From Mesorhizobium sp. J8 (GTDB lineage: Bacteria; Pseudomonadota; Alphaproteobacteria; Rhizobiales; Rhizobiaceae), in contig NZ_AP024109.1 of NCBI RefSeq assembly GCF_016591715.1, positions 2,542,001-2,606,000 on the forward strand: a stretch of 64,000 bases of DNA, written 5' to 3'. Positions 40,886 through 51,027 of the stretch are shown here, piece by piece. The notes beneath the pieces were generated by a model. That model was not told where the DNA came from and did no database searches. It worked only from the letters and a program-made list of their open reading frames with translations. The number at the start of each line of letters is the position of its first letter. Position 1 is the first letter of the stretch. Made by a program: the position numbers and the translations under genes.

Positions 40886-42778
40886 TTAACCCTTCGCCAA
40901 GCCGCGATCGATCAGTCGCGCAAGACGCGCCGAGAAGGCCTTGGCGTCGGCCGGCTTGTCGCCGTCCAGCACCCGCGCTTCGTCGTAAAGCAGATGCGCG
41001 GCGTCTTCCTTGAACGCCTTGTCGTCGTCACCGAGCTTTGCCAGCGCCGCCACGCGCTCGTGGCGCGGGTTGATCTCGAGGATCGGCCTGGCCGCCTTGT
41101 CGAGCCGGCCGGCAGCGTTGAGCAGCCGCTCGAACTGGCGGTCCGGGCCATGCTCCGGCGCGACGAGACAGACGGCGCTTTCGGTCAGCCGGTCGGAGGC
41201 CTTCACGTCCGACACCTCCTCGCCGAGCGTCGTCTTCACGAAAGCCAGGAAGGCGGCAATGTCCGATGAGGTCTCGGTGTCCGGCTTCCTCGCATCGTCG
41301 AGCAGCGGGATGTCGGCAAGCTCGGCCGCGCCCTGTGTCACCGATTTGAACGGCTTGCCGTCGAATTCCGGCGTCATCGTCACCCAGAAACTGTCGACCG
41401 GGTCGGTGAGCAGCAGCACCTCGATGCCGCGCGCGCGAAACCCTTCGAGCTGCGGCGAAGCCTCCAGCCGGGCGCGGTCGTCGCCGGCCATGAAGAAGAT
41501 CGCTTTCTGACCTTCCTTCATCGCCGCCACATAGTCGGCCAGGCTACGCCAGCCTTCGCCCGAAGCGGTCGAGCGGAAGCGGGCAAGCTTCAGCAACTGC
41601 TCGCGCCGCTCGTAATCCTCGTAAAGTCCTTCCTTGAGCACCACGCCGAAATTCTCCCAGATCTTCGCGTAGGCTTCGGCATCGTTCTCGGCGGTTTTGG
41701 CAAGGTCGCTGAGCACGCGGTTGGTCACGCCCTTGCGTATCGCGGCGAGCAGGGGGCTTTCCTGGATCATCTCGCGCGAGACGTTGAGCGGCAGGTCGGC
41801 GGAATCGACCAGGCCGCGCACGAAGCGGAGATAGCGCGGCAGGAGATCGGCATCGTCGGTGATGAAGACGCGCCGCACATAGAGCTTCATGCGGCCCTGG
41901 CGGTCCGGGTCGAACAGGTCGAACGGCCGCGACCCGGGCACGAAGGCGAGCACGCTGTATTCCTGCCGGCCCTCCGCGCGGAAGTGGATGGTCGAGGCCG
42001 GCTCGTCATACTGGCCGGCGACGCTGCGGTAGAAGTCGGTATATTCCTCCGGCTTGATCTCGCTCTTCGGCCGGACCCAGAGCGCCGTGCCGTCGGCAAT
42101 GTCCCGCGGCTCGGCGCCGGGTTTTTCGACCAGCGTGATCGGCACGGGCACATGGCCCGACTGCGACTTCGCCAGCCCTTCGAGCCTGTAGGGCGCCGTG
42201 TAGGAGGAGGCGTCCTCCATCAGGTGCAGCACGACGCGCGTGCCGCGCTTGGGCGCGGCCTCGAGCGGCGCCGGCGCGATCTCATAGGTGCCCTTGCCGT
42301 CGGACGACCAGCGGAAGGCCTCGTCGGACCCGGCCTGGCGGCTGATGACGTCGACCCGGTCGGCGACCATGAAGGCAGAGTAGAAGCCGACGCCGAACTG
42401 CCCGATAAGCTGCGTGTCTTCCGCCGCCTTGCCGGCCTCGACGCGTTCCATGAAGGCGCGCGTGCCGGAGCGCGCGATCGTGCCCAGCGCCTCCGCCATC
42501 TCGTCGCGGCTCATGCCGATGCCGTTGTCCTCGACGGAAAGCTGCTTATTGTCAGGGTCGGCGGCGATCGTGATGCGCGGCTTCGGATCGTCGCCCAGGA
42601 GCTCGGGCCGGCTCACGGCCTCGAAGCGCAGCTTCTCGCAGGCGTCTGCCGCGTTGGAGATCAGCTCGCGCAGGAACACATCGCGGTCCGAATAGACCGA
42701 ATGCACCATCATGTGCAGCAGCCGCGAGACATCCGCCTCGAATGTCCTGGTTTCCGTCGTCTTCGTGTCAGTCGTCAT
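40886..42778 (-). CDS. htpG: Molecular chaperone HtpG (Hsp90)
   Basis: 630 residues, standard length. The N-terminal GHKL ATPase contains DVFLRELISNAADACEKLRFEA, VEDNGIGMSRDEMAEALGTIARSGT and IGQFGVGFYSAFMVADRV. VRRVFITDDADLLPRYLRFVRGLVDSADLPLNVSREMIQ is the middle-domain signature. CAGGAATTTGA precedes the ATG. Hsp90 remodels client proteins in concert with DnaK. It is last in a same-strand series of groES, groEL, two small genes and a DUF982 gene. Confidence 0.97.
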   Translation of the reverse strand: MTTDTKTTETRTFEADVSRLLHMMVHSVYSDRDVFLRELISNAADACEKLRFEAVSRPELLGDDPKPRITIAADPDNKQLSVEDNGIGMSRDEMAEALGTIARSGTRAFMERVEAGKAAEDTQLIGQFGVGFYSAFMVADRVDVISRQAGSDEAFRWSSDGKGTYEIAPAPLEAAPKRGTRVVLHLMEDASSYTAPYRLEGLAKSQSGHVPVPITLVEKPGAEPRDIADGTALWVRPKSEIKPEEYTDFYRSVAGQYDEPASTIHFRAEGRQEYSVLAFVPGSRPFDLFDPDRQGRMKLYVRRVFITDDADLLPRYLRFVRGLVDSADLPLNVSREMIQESPLLAAIRKGVTNRVLSDLAKTAENDAEAYAKIWENFGVVLKEGLYEDYERREQLLKLARFRSTASGEGWRSLADYVAAMKEGQKAIFFMAGDDRARLEASPQLEGFRARGIEVLLLTDPVDSFWVTMTPEFDGKPFKSVTQGAAELADIPLLDDARKPDTETSSDIAAFLAFVKTTLGEEVSDVKASDRLTESAVCLVAPEHGPDRQFERLLNAAGRLDKAARPILEINPRHERVAALAKLGDDDKAFKEDAAHLLYDEARVLDGDKPADAKAFSARLARLIDRGLAKG

Positions 42779-42830
42779 TCAAATTCCTGCGTTGTTCGGT
42801 TGTGCGCTGCCTGAACGGGCGGCTTCAATT

Positions 42831-43133
42831 TCAGCCATTGTTGCTTGTGGATGCGCGCCGTCCCAGCGCTGCGGGCGCCAGCGAGATCATATCCGGCGCC
42901 AGAATATCGTTGCGGCGGGCGAAGGCAACAAGGGTGGCCCGCACCGTCTCCGCGTCGATTTCGCCGGCAATGCCGGCTTTGCAGGCGTTGAGCGCGATCG
43001 CATGCGCGCTGCTCCGGCTCGTGGCCGGCCAATCCTGCAGCAAGGCATAGGCCTCCGCCACGGTCTCCAGCCGCACCGGCAAGCCGATGCCGACGAGCAC
43101 CGTGACAGGCTCTTCAAAACGGTCGTGGTTCAT
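42831..43133 (-). CDS. DUF982 family small protein
   Basis: 100 residues from the ATG at 43133, with AGAGGG upstream. FEEPVTVLVGIGLPVRLETVAEAYALLQDWPATSRSSAHAIALNACKAGIAGEIDAETVRATLVAFARRNDILA is a clear DUF982 pattern. The C-terminal tail is extended. The start overlaps the HTH gene stop by 20 bases and htpG follows 52 bases downstream, placing it in the heat-shock series. Role unknown. Confidence 0.82.
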   Translation of the reverse strand: MNHDRFEEPVTVLVGIGLPVRLETVAEAYALLQDWPATSRSSAHAIALNACKAGIAGEIDAETVRATLVAFARRNDILAPDMISLAPAALGRRASTSNNG

Positions 43134-43506
43134 CGTCCGAACCCTCTTTCGCATGTATGACCATGGCGCCAGGGCGAAGCGCCCCGGACAGCGCATGCCG
43201 GCGCGGGTAGGGCGGTTGCAGGACGACGCCATTCGGCCGCGGCTGGCTTGTGCCGGGGAGAGCGTGCCCAACCACGCCCGCCGGCGCGAAGTGCGCCACT
43301 GAACTTTGCTGGTTCAGGCGCGGCGGCGGCAGCACGCTATGCGCCTTGGCGAGGGCCTCAATCCAGGCGGCGACCGCCAGCGGCACCGGCGCGCGCCCCT
43401 CGATCCAGCGCGTCGCATCGGTCCTGGAACAGCCAAGCTCCTGCGCAAGGTCGGCAGCTTCCCATCGCAAGGTTCTCAGGCATTCCCGCAAGCGTCCCGC
43501 AATCAT
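43114..43506 (-). CDS. Small helix-turn-helix protein
   Basis: 130 residues. Residues 1-60 (MIAGRLRECLRTLRWEAADLAQELGCSRTDATRWIEGRAPVPLAVAAWIEAL) are an XRE/Cro-type HTH with the recognition helix around SRTDATRWIEGR. The rest (PPPRLNQQSSVAHFAPAGVVGH and on) is Pro-rich with no domain. It may regulate the surrounding heat-shock genes. The overlap with the DUF982 start suggests translational coupling, though the C-terminal third may be an extension past the functional domain. Confidence 0.65.
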   Translation of the reverse strand: MIAGRLRECLRTLRWEAADLAQELGCSRTDATRWIEGRAPVPLAVAAWIEALAKAHSVLPPPRLNQQSSVAHFAPAGVVGHALPGTSQPRPNGVVLQPPYPRRHALSGALRPGAMVIHAKEGSDDEPRPF

Positions 43507-43590
43507 GGCGATCGTGTTCCCCGTGCAAGCGTCTCATCCCGTCTCTGTGCAATTGGTGGACCCCGCCCGCGAAGGCGGGGCCGATCTCGC

Positions 43591-43812
43591 TCAGCTTCGC
43601 GCGGATGTTTCGGTGGCCGACACCTGCTGTGCGGCAAGGAACATCAGCGTCGAGGCGACGGTCCGCCGGCTCCATCCGGCGGCTTCGGCCGCGTCGAGCA
43701 GGCCGGCTAACAGCGGCTTCAGCGCGCTTCGGCATTCGGCTTCATAGGCAAGGAATTCGCTTGCCGGATGCGTCGGCGCCGGAATCGAACCATTGCCGCT
43801 CATCATGTTCAT
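43591..43812 (-). CDS. Hypothetical 73-residue helical protein
   Basis: ATG at 43812, following GGGAGGCCCTC. MNMMSGNGSIPAPTHPASEFLAYEAECRSALKPLLAGLLDAAEAAGWSRRTVASTLMFLAAQQVSATETS is mainly helical, with an HTH-like ending (EAAGWSRRTVASTLMFLA) but too short to be sure. It lies 66 bases after groEL on the same strand. Not recognised beyond rhizobial conservation of the style. Confidence 0.6.
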   Translation of the reverse strand: MNMMSGNGSIPAPTHPASEFLAYEAECRSALKPLLAGLLDAAEAAGWSRRTVASTLMFLAAQQVSATETSARS

Positions 43813-43840
43813 GAGGGCCTCCCATTGTTCCTGGTGAGGT

Positions 43841-43864
43841 GCCCGCTCCCATTTGGGAGCGGGC
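43841..43864. terminator. Hairpin 3' of groEL
   Basis: GCCCGCTCCCA and TGGGAGCGGGC form an 11-bp stem with a minimal loop. The T-run (TTTCC) is on the plus-strand side, so on the minus strand it is more likely an mRNA-stabilising or partial stop between groEL and the 73-residue gene. Confidence 0.5.
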
Positions 43865-43878
43865 TTTCCGTCAGCGCC

Positions 43879-45531
<1,653 letters not shown>

Positions 45532-45566
45532 TCATTGACTGGGTTGTGGTTCGGTGGAAGCCCCGG

Positions 45567-45881
45567 TCAGGCAGCTTTCTTCAGCGTCGCGGCCTGCTCG
45601 ATCACGCCCATCACATCGCTTTCCTTCATGATGAGCAGGTCCTCGCCGTTGAGCTTGATCTCTGTGCCGGACCACTTGCCGAACAGGATGCGGTCGCCAA
45701 CCTTCACGTCGAGGGGTACGAGCTTGCCGCTCTCGTCGCGGGCGCCCGGGCCGACGGCGATGACCTCGCCTTCCTGCGGCTTCTCCTTGGCGGTGTCGGG
45801 GATGATGATACCGCCGGCCGTCTTCTCTTCGGCCTCGATGCGGCGGACGAGCACGCGGTCATGCAGTGGACGGAACGTCAT
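45567..45881 (-). CDS. groES: Co-chaperonin GroES
   Basis: 104 residues. [46 protein letters not shown] is the family signature including the mobile loop; the C-terminus [17 protein letters not shown] is typical. AAGGAGAACGAT precedes the ATG. It caps the GroEL chamber. The CIRCE element lies about 150 bp upstream. Confidence 0.98.
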   Translation of the reverse strand: MTFRPLHDRVLVRRIEAEEKTAGGIIIPDTAKEKPQEGEVIAVGPGARDESGKLVPLDVKVGDRILFGKWSGTEIKLNGEDLLIMKESDVMGVIEQAATLKKAA

Positions 45882-46209
45882 ATCGTTCTCCTTCAGGACA
45901 AACAGATTGCGAGAGGTTCCTCCGCTCCGGACCGGCAGGACCGGAGCGGGGCACGCGACCCTTTCGGCGTCGCGCGCATGACGAGCTAATTTTGCCTTCT
46001 TCTACTTTCAAGGGGGTGCCGAAAAATTTTTAGCACTCTCGATCGCTGAGTGCTAGCGTACTGAAAACATGCGGTAAATTGGATCGCGTAGACAAAGGAG
46101 AGGCTTGAATTCGCGCGTGAGCTGAACAAAATTATCGGCGCCTGGCGGTGCCCGGACCGCTGGGAATTCGAAACCGAAACAAGGAGTTTTTTGGAGACGG
46201 AGGACAGAA
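45882..46209. other. Divergent promoter region of groESL and a small gene
   Basis: 328 bp between groES (minus) and a 115-residue gene (plus). It contains CIRCE at 46030-46056 and, on the groES side, a CTTGAAAG box at about 46004-46011 that could be an RpoH or housekeeping -35. No other gene is present. Confidence 0.6.
46030..46056 (-). promoter_or_regulatory. CIRCE operator (HrcA site)
   Basis: TTAGCACTC, nine bases, GAGTGCTAG. It matches the CIRCE consensus TTAGCACTC-N9-GAGTGCTAA at 17 of 18 arm positions. HrcA binds it and represses groESL when unstressed. It lies between groES and the divergent small gene, so it could affect both. Confidence 0.95.
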
Positions 46210-46557
46210 ATGGACCGACAGACGCTTTCGCCGATCATTCCTTCCCTAGCTCCCGAAATATCAGACCTTTCGCTCGACCGGCTGCTGTCGCCGGCCAGCC
46301 ATTTTCAGCACCCGCAGGAAGTGCTGGAGGACGGCTCGCTCGACATTTGGGAAAAGCGGGCGATCCTTTCGTCCTGGGCATCCGACGCCTGCGCCGTGGA
46401 ATCTATGCCGGCGCTGCGCCAGCCACCGGGCACCGAGCGGCCGGTCTCCTTCGACGACATCATGGATGCGCTGCGCCGGCTCGATGCGCTCGCCCCGTCG
46501 CCCAGCTACGCTGCCGATGACGACCACCGGCAGTTGATCGACCGGCTGAGCGCGTGA
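46210..46557 (+). CDS. Hypothetical 115-residue rhizobial protein
   Basis: MDRQTLSPIIPSLAPEISDLSLDRLLSPASHFQHPQEVLEDGSLDIWEKRAILSSWASDACAVESMPALR is soluble and acidic, with conserved-looking LSPASHFQHPQEVLEDGSLDIWEKRAILSSWASDACAVE. GGAGACGGAGGACAGAA precedes the ATG. Family members of this kind occur in many Rhizobiales without known role. Divergent from groESL across CIRCE and 13 bases before usg, so possibly heat-induced. Confidence 0.75.
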   Translation: MDRQTLSPIIPSLAPEISDLSLDRLLSPASHFQHPQEVLEDGSLDIWEKRAILSSWASDACAVESMPALRQPPGTERPVSFDDIMDALRRLDALAPSPSYAADDDHRQLIDRLSA

Positions 46558-46570
46558 GGCGCAGAAGACG

Positions 46571-46849
46571 ATGGCGAATGCGGTCAGCAGGGAATTCCGC
46601 CTGCAGATGAATGGCTACGGCTTAACCACCGCCGAGATCCATTATCATCTGCCTGACCATCCCAGCCTGCTCCAGCTCTATGTCTGGCAGGACTATGATC
46701 TGGCCCCGGATTTCCCCGCGCTGAGGGGCTTTCTGGGCTTTTGGGAACGCGAGCTGGCGGGCGCTTTGCATTCTGTTCGCGTCGCTCACCATCGGCTCAT
46801 CAGGCCGTCGGAATGGCGGGCCGTTGACGGGATCATCGCGATCCACTGA
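46571..46849 (+). CDS. usg: Usg family protein
   Basis: 92 residues. FRLQMNGYGLTTAEIHYHLPDHPSLLQLYVWQDYDLAPDFPALRGFLGFWERELAGALHSVRVAHHRLIRPSEWR matches the small Usg proteins first noted near tryptophan genes in alphaproteobacteria. The biochemical role is unknown. It follows the 115-residue gene in an operon divergent from groESL. Confidence 0.85.
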   Translation: MANAVSREFRLQMNGYGLTTAEIHYHLPDHPSLLQLYVWQDYDLAPDFPALRGFLGFWERELAGALHSVRVAHHRLIRPSEWRAVDGIIAIH

Positions 46850-46965
46850 AGATCAGCTCCCCAAGGCGGCCGTGTTACACGGCCGTCTTCATTCATCACT
46901 TGCCTGCCTGCATGCAGTCGAAGGGGTGACTTTTCACGACCTTCAGGGCGGCTTGGGGGCTGGCC

Positions 46966-46994
46966 CTTGACGTCCCGGCTTTGAATTCCCAGAT
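46966..46994 (+). promoter_or_regulatory. RpoH-type promoter of hsp20
   Basis: CTTGAC at 46966-46971, a 16-base gap and CCCAGAT at 46988-46994 resemble the alphaproteobacterial RpoH consensus (CTTGAA, CCTATNT). Transcription would start near 47001, leaving an 87-nt leader. Confidence 0.6.
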
Positions 46995-47087
46995 CGATTT
47001 TGCCGGTGCTTGAGAGACCGGCGAGGTCAAGGAGCGCTGCTTCCTTGGCGCTCCTCGTATCTATGTTGCTCAATGGAGGATGTAGCT
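46995..47087 (+). promoter_or_regulatory. ROSE-type RNA thermometer in the hsp20 leader
   Basis: The leader ends with TTGCT (47066-47070) facing AGGA (47077-47080) of the ribosome-binding site, the diagnostic ROSE pairing with a bulged G. An upstream stem is GGAGCGC/GCGCTCC (about 47030-47055), and another CCGGT/ACCGG. ROSE elements hide the Shine-Dalgarno at low temperature and melt on heat shock in rhizobia. Confidence 0.75.
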
Positions 47088-47564
47088 ATGAGAACCACCT
47101 TTGACTTCAGTCCCCTGTTCCGGTCGAGCATCGGCTTCGATCGAATGCTGAATGCGCTCGAAACGGCAAGTCGGCTCGAGACGGTCGACAACTGGCCACC
47201 TTATGACATCGCCAAGACCTCGGAAGACGACTATCGCATCAGCATGGCGGTGGCCGGATTCTCGCAGGAAGAGCTGGCCATTACCCAAGAGCACAACATG
47301 CTCGTGGTCTCGGGCCAAAAAGCCGGCGAGGACAAGGGCGAGTACCTGCATCGCGGCATCGCCGGCCGCGCATTCCAGCGCCGCTTCGAACTGGCCGACC
47401 ATGTCAAGGTCGTCGGCGCCAGCCTCGTCAATGGCTTGCTGACGATCGATCTGAAGCGTGAAATTCCGGAAGAGATGAAACCGCGCCGGATCGAGATCGC
47501 AGCCGACAAGGCAACGCTCAAAGGCACCACAAAGAAGATCGAAGCCGAGAAGCAGGCCGCCTGA
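47088..47564 (+). CDS. Small heat shock protein, Hsp20 family (IbpA-like)
   Basis: 158 residues from the ATG at 47088, after TGGAGGATGTAGCT. MRTTFDFSPLFRSSIGFDRMLNAL is the IbpA-type N-terminus; the alpha-crystallin domain spans about 35-130 (YRISMAVAGFSQEELAITQEHNMLVVSGQK, AFQRRFELADHVKVVGASLVNGLLTIDLKREIPEEMKPRRIEI). It holds unfolded proteins for DnaK. Controlled by an RpoH-like promoter and a ROSE-like leader. A second hsp20 gene follows, separated by a hairpin. Confidence 0.93.
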   Translation: MRTTFDFSPLFRSSIGFDRMLNALETASRLETVDNWPPYDIAKTSEDDYRISMAVAGFSQEELAITQEHNMLVVSGQKAGEDKGEYLHRGIAGRAFQRRFELADHVKVVGASLVNGLLTIDLKREIPEEMKPRRIEIAADKATLKGTTKKIEAEKQAA

Positions 47565-47592
47565 GGGCCTTCCTGTGAGCGCATCCGCGCTA

Positions 47593-47616
47593 GGCGCTGG
47601 GCACTTGCCCAGCGCC
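47593..47616 (+). terminator. Intercistronic hairpin between two hsp20 genes
   Basis: GGCGCTGGGC and GCCCAGCGCC form a 10-bp stem with loop ACTT, followed by CGGGAGCTTTTCG. The T-run is short and offset, so termination may be partial and adjust the ratio of the two Hsp20 proteins. Confidence 0.55.
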
Positions 47617-47656
47617 CGGGAGCTTTTCGAGTCGATGAACAGAAAGGAGCAGAGCC

Positions 47657-48166
47657 ATGAGTGTCCGTGATCTGATTCCCTGGGGCCGGAGCAACAGCAA
47701 CCAGCTTCCGAGCCTGTTCCGCGATAGCGAACGCGATCCGTTCCTGTCGCTGCATCGCGAGGTCAATCGCCTTTTCGACGATGTCTTCCGCGGCTTCGAC
47801 AGCCGGTTGCCGACTTTTGGCGGTGCCTCCGCTCTCGGCGCCGGTTGGCCGAGCGTCGAGATCTCCAATGGCGAGAAGGAGGTCAAGGTGACGGCCGAGG
47901 TGCCGGGCCTCGAGCAGAAAGACATCGAGGTCCTGCTCGACGACGGCGTGCTGACGCTGCGGGGCGAGAAACGCTCCGAAACTGAGGACAAGGATAGGCA
48001 GTTCTCCGAGCGCTATTACGGCCGCTTCGAGCGCCGCATCCCGGTCGGCTATGAGATCAAAGAAGACGAGGTGGATGCCCGCTTCAGGAATGGTGTGCTG
48101 ACCGTCACCTTGCCGAAGAGCGAGAAGGCGCAGTCGCAGGTCAGGCGCATCGACATCAAGAGTTGA
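47657..48166 (+). CDS. Small heat shock protein, Hsp20 family (class 2)
   Basis: 169 residues; AAAGGAGCAGAGCC precedes the ATG. MSVRDLIPWGRSNSNQLPSLFRDSERDPFLSLHREVNRLFDDVFRGF is the other rhizobial Hsp20 type. The alpha-crystallin core is PSVEISNGEKEVKVTAEVPGLEQKDIEVLLDDGVLTLRGEKRSETEDKD, followed by RFRNGVLTVTLPKSE. It is not a recent copy of the preceding gene. Probably co-transcribed with it through the intervening hairpin. Confidence 0.93.
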   Translation: MSVRDLIPWGRSNSNQLPSLFRDSERDPFLSLHREVNRLFDDVFRGFDSRLPTFGGASALGAGWPSVEISNGEKEVKVTAEVPGLEQKDIEVLLDDGVLTLRGEKRSETEDKDRQFSERYYGRFERRIPVGYEIKEDEVDARFRNGVLTVTLPKSEKAQSQVRRIDIKS

Positions 48167-48587
48167 TGCACCGACGCGGGGGGCGGCCGAGCGCCTCCCG
48201 CGTCGCAATCCATGAAAGCCACGGCTATTGACTGCCCGCGCGGCGCAACTCTTCGCGGTCGCTCGGGGCGGCCGGGGATATAGAAATTCATGCGACGGGA
48301 GCTTCAATCTTCCGTCCGAAAGTCTTCGCATCGGTCATGTGAATGATGACAAGCAGTGCGCTGTCTTTCCCTGTTGCGGTGCGCGCATTCAGCGTCAGGC
48401 CAGAGGGAGAAGATTAACATAGGTTAGGAGCGGAACAGCAATCACCTGGCAGCGGATCCGCATAAGATTGGGCCCGGCGATAACCTTAATTTTGGTTTCC
48501 TTGGCACAGGCTTCCCGAACGGAAGGTAAAGAGATAGATTAGCAATTTATTAAGTACGCGTGGGGCGTGAGTAAGGGATGTGCCGTG
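48167..48587. other. 421-bp intergenic region before the coiled-coil gene
   Basis: No gene is seen. The right half is AT-rich (around 48400-48570) and should hold the promoter of the coiled-coil gene. A minimal 24-codon frame at about 48345 lacks a ribosome-binding site. Confidence 0.4.
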
Positions 48588-50009
48588 ATGAATTTCAAGT
48601 CTCTGATCAAGCGGGCCGAGGACGTCGATAAGGAATTTCAGGACCTCCAGTCGGATCTGGCGGAAGCGTTTGAGGACGTTCTGAAAGACGACGAACGGCC
48701 GCCGTCGGAAGACGACGCCGTTGCCGGCCAGGAACTGGTGGCAAGCGACGAGAATCCGCCCGAAGAGCAGCCCCAGCCGGCTTCATCGCGGTTGACGCCC
48801 CATACCCAGACGCGGCTCGCCGCGCTGGAGGCGGTCGCCGGGCTTTTCCGCGACGGGCAGGGGCATCTGCAGGAGATAGAGGCGAAGCTGGCGGAGATCG
48901 CCACCACGCATCATATGACGCGTGAGGTCCTCAACGTCTTCCATCGAGACGTGTTGCGCTCCAACGAGTTGGAGCTTGCAAACCTCGCTCTCACCGCCGA
49001 GCACAAGGCGCTCTCGGAACAGTTGCTGGACGCCGCCCGCAAGCAGCGCGAGCGTGACGGCGCGGCCGAGGCCTGGCAGCAGCGCGAGGCGAGCCTCGTC
49101 CAGGACCGCGAGCACCTGCGCTCGGCGCTGGCGGCCGTGCGCCTGGAACTGGTGGAGATGAGCAATGAGAACGCCAGGCGCGAGACGGAGTTCGGCGAGA
49201 TCGTCAAGGCCTTGACGGCCAAGACTGTCGAAGTCGACAGGCGCGGCGCCGAGAACAAGTTGCTGCGCGAAAAGCAGGTCGGCCTCTCGGTTGACCTGGA
49301 GCAGGCGCAAAAGCGCGAGGCGGAGGCCCGCCACAAATTCGATGAGTTCGCGGCGACTCACGCCAGCGAAACCGCCCATATCGCCGAGCTGATGGCGCAA
49401 CTCGGCAACCACGAAAAGGAAGAAACCCGGCTGCAGAAGGCGCTGGAGGCAACGCAGGCCAAGCTTGCTGAAACAGCCGAGGCGGCGCGGATCGCCGAAA
49501 GCGACAGCGCCGCCGAATTGGCGCGCAGCCAGGCGGAAATGCGCGGTCTGCGTGCCGAAATCCAGGAGTTGCAGTCGCGTCTCGACAAGGTCTCGACGGA
49601 CAATGGCGAGGCCACGGCCGAGATCACCAGGCTGAGGACGCAGCTGAACGATGCCGTGACCGAACGCCAGATCGCGGAGGAAAGGCTCGCCGTTCTCAAG
49701 GAGGAGAGCGACGCCGACAAGAAGAACCTGTCGGTGGTCACCACCAACCTCTCACAGCTTTCGCTGCAGCAGGCGTCCGAGCAGATCCAGCTCGATATCC
49801 AGAAGCAGGAATGCGAGGATCTGCGCGCCGAGGTCGAAGCGCTCAATGCCCGTATCCGGGAGTTGCTGCCTTACGAGCGCCTGCATCGGGTGACCGATGC
49901 AAGGTCGCGCAAGGATGCCGCGCCTCAGGCCAACGGGATCATCGCGGAAACGGTGCGCCCCGCGCCGCGGCGTGTCCCACGGCGCAACATGCGGGCCAAC
50001 GCGGGCTGA
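48588..50009 (+). CDS. Long coiled-coil protein, possible cytoskeletal/polarity factor
   Basis: 473 residues from the ATG at 48588 (GTG at 48567 is possible). MNFKSLIKRAEDVDKEFQDLQSDLAEAFEDVLKDD is an acidic head; from about residue 85 to 445 the protein is continuous heptad-rich coiled coil (LVEMSNENARRETEFGEIVKAL, EIQELQSRLDKVS, LNDAVTERQIAEERLAVLKEE). A basic tail (APRRVPRRNMRANAG) follows. Such long coiled coils in Rhizobiales include crescentin-like and polar growth scaffolds; assigning one of those is inference. Confidence 0.7.
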   Translation: MNFKSLIKRAEDVDKEFQDLQSDLAEAFEDVLKDDERPPSEDDAVAGQELVASDENPPEEQPQPASSRLTPHTQTRLAALEAVAGLFRDGQGHLQEIEAKLAEIATTHHMTREVLNVFHRDVLRSNELELANLALTAEHKALSEQLLDAARKQRERDGAAEAWQQREASLVQDREHLRSALAAVRLELVEMSNENARRETEFGEIVKALTAKTVEVDRRGAENKLLREKQVGLSVDLEQAQKREAEARHKFDEFAATHASETAHIAELMAQLGNHEKEETRLQKALEATQAKLAETAEAARIAESDSAAELARSQAEMRGLRAEIQELQSRLDKVSTDNGEATAEITRLRTQLNDAVTERQIAEERLAVLKEESDADKKNLSVVTTNLSQLSLQQASEQIQLDIQKQECEDLRAEVEALNARIRELLPYERLHRVTDARSRKDAAPQANGIIAETVRPAPRRVPRRNMRANAG

Positions 50010-50041
50010 GGAACCCCCGCAGCCCGGAATGCTTCGACGGG

Positions 50042-50935
50042 CTATTTGCCTGCCATGCCGTCGGCAAGGTCCTGCGCCTGCTTGAGCAGCGCCGGGAAGG
50101 ATGGATCGCTGGGCAGGTGCTGAGCCATGCAGGCACGGTAGTCTGCGTCGCCCTTTTCCCAGGCGGCATTGGCAGGATCGGAAGCCTGCGGATCATCCTG
50201 ATCCGAGCCCTGATCGGCCTGCTGGGCTTTCTGCGCGGTGGCGTCGGCGGCCGCCCAGATCGAATCGCAGGCCGCGATCTTCGGCACGGCCGGCGAGGCT
50301 GGCGCCTCGGCGATCATCACGCGGTCGCCTTTGACGATCGCCACCACGACATGCTGGTCGTAGATCGGTCCGACATCCTGTGTCCAGCCGCCGAGCCGGG
50401 CGATCGCCATGTCGGCGCCGTCGGGCTTCTTCAGCGGAAAGTCGAGCGTGCCGGAGAACGCCGCATCGCTGCCGATGGCCTGGGTGTAGAAGCCGTCGAG
50501 CTTCAGCGCCGCGCCGATGTCGGCAGGGAGCTTGAAATCCGCTTCCGTCTCGGCCGATTTGGATTTGAGCCAGCGCTCGGTCAGCCCGCGCGTCGAGACG
50601 ACGATGCTCGGGCCCTCATCGCTCTGGGCATAGCGCAACCCGTCGAGCATGCCGTAGCCGATATCGGAAGCGTTGAGGCTTTGAATGTTCATGGTGCCGG
50701 TCGTCGGAAAATCCTTGACCGTAAGCGGCCCGAGAATGGCGTCGAGACGCTGCTTCAGGTCGGCCAGCGCCTTCTCGTTCTGGGCATCGATGGTTTCGAT
50801 GTCAGCGTTGGCGTTTGCCTGCGCCGCGATGTCGGCAATCGCCTTGTCGCGGGCCGCGACATAATCGTCCTCCGGCGAGGCGGCATATGCCGCGCTGCCC
50901 GCCAGTGCAAAGAGAAGCGTTAAGACCAACCGCAT
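50042..50935 (-). CDS. Secreted protein of unknown function
   Basis: 297 residues. Signal peptide MRLVLTLLFALAGSAAYA, cleavage before ASPEDDYV. The mature N-terminal helix (AARDKAIADIAAQANANADIETIDAQNEKALADLKQRLDAIL) is followed by a soluble domain (FPTTGTMNIQSLNASDIGYGMLDGL, then GGWTQDVGPIYDQHVVVAIVKGDRVMIAEAP). Cys pairs near the end (ACDSIWAA, RACMAQHL) may form a disulfide. It is periplasmic, with no recognised family. Confidence 0.7.
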   Translation of the reverse strand: MRLVLTLLFALAGSAAYAASPEDDYVAARDKAIADIAAQANANADIETIDAQNEKALADLKQRLDAILGPLTVKDFPTTGTMNIQSLNASDIGYGMLDGLRYAQSDEGPSIVVSTRGLTERWLKSKSAETEADFKLPADIGAALKLDGFYTQAIGSDAAFSGTLDFPLKKPDGADMAIARLGGWTQDVGPIYDQHVVVAIVKGDRVMIAEAPASPAVPKIAACDSIWAAADATAQKAQQADQGSDQDDPQASDPANAAWEKGDADYRACMAQHLPSDPSFPALLKQAQDLADGMAGK

Positions 50936-51027
50936 GCTGCAACCCCAAATTAGCGATCAAATGCCCTTGGCAGCCATCGCCCGACTTGGCGGCTTTTGCG
51001 TGGCGGAAATCAAGGCGGGGCAAATCT

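Noticed and set aside
43841..43864. Standard terminator for groEL
   Set aside because: The T-run is on the opposite side for minus-strand transcription, so it was kept only as a hairpin of uncertain role.
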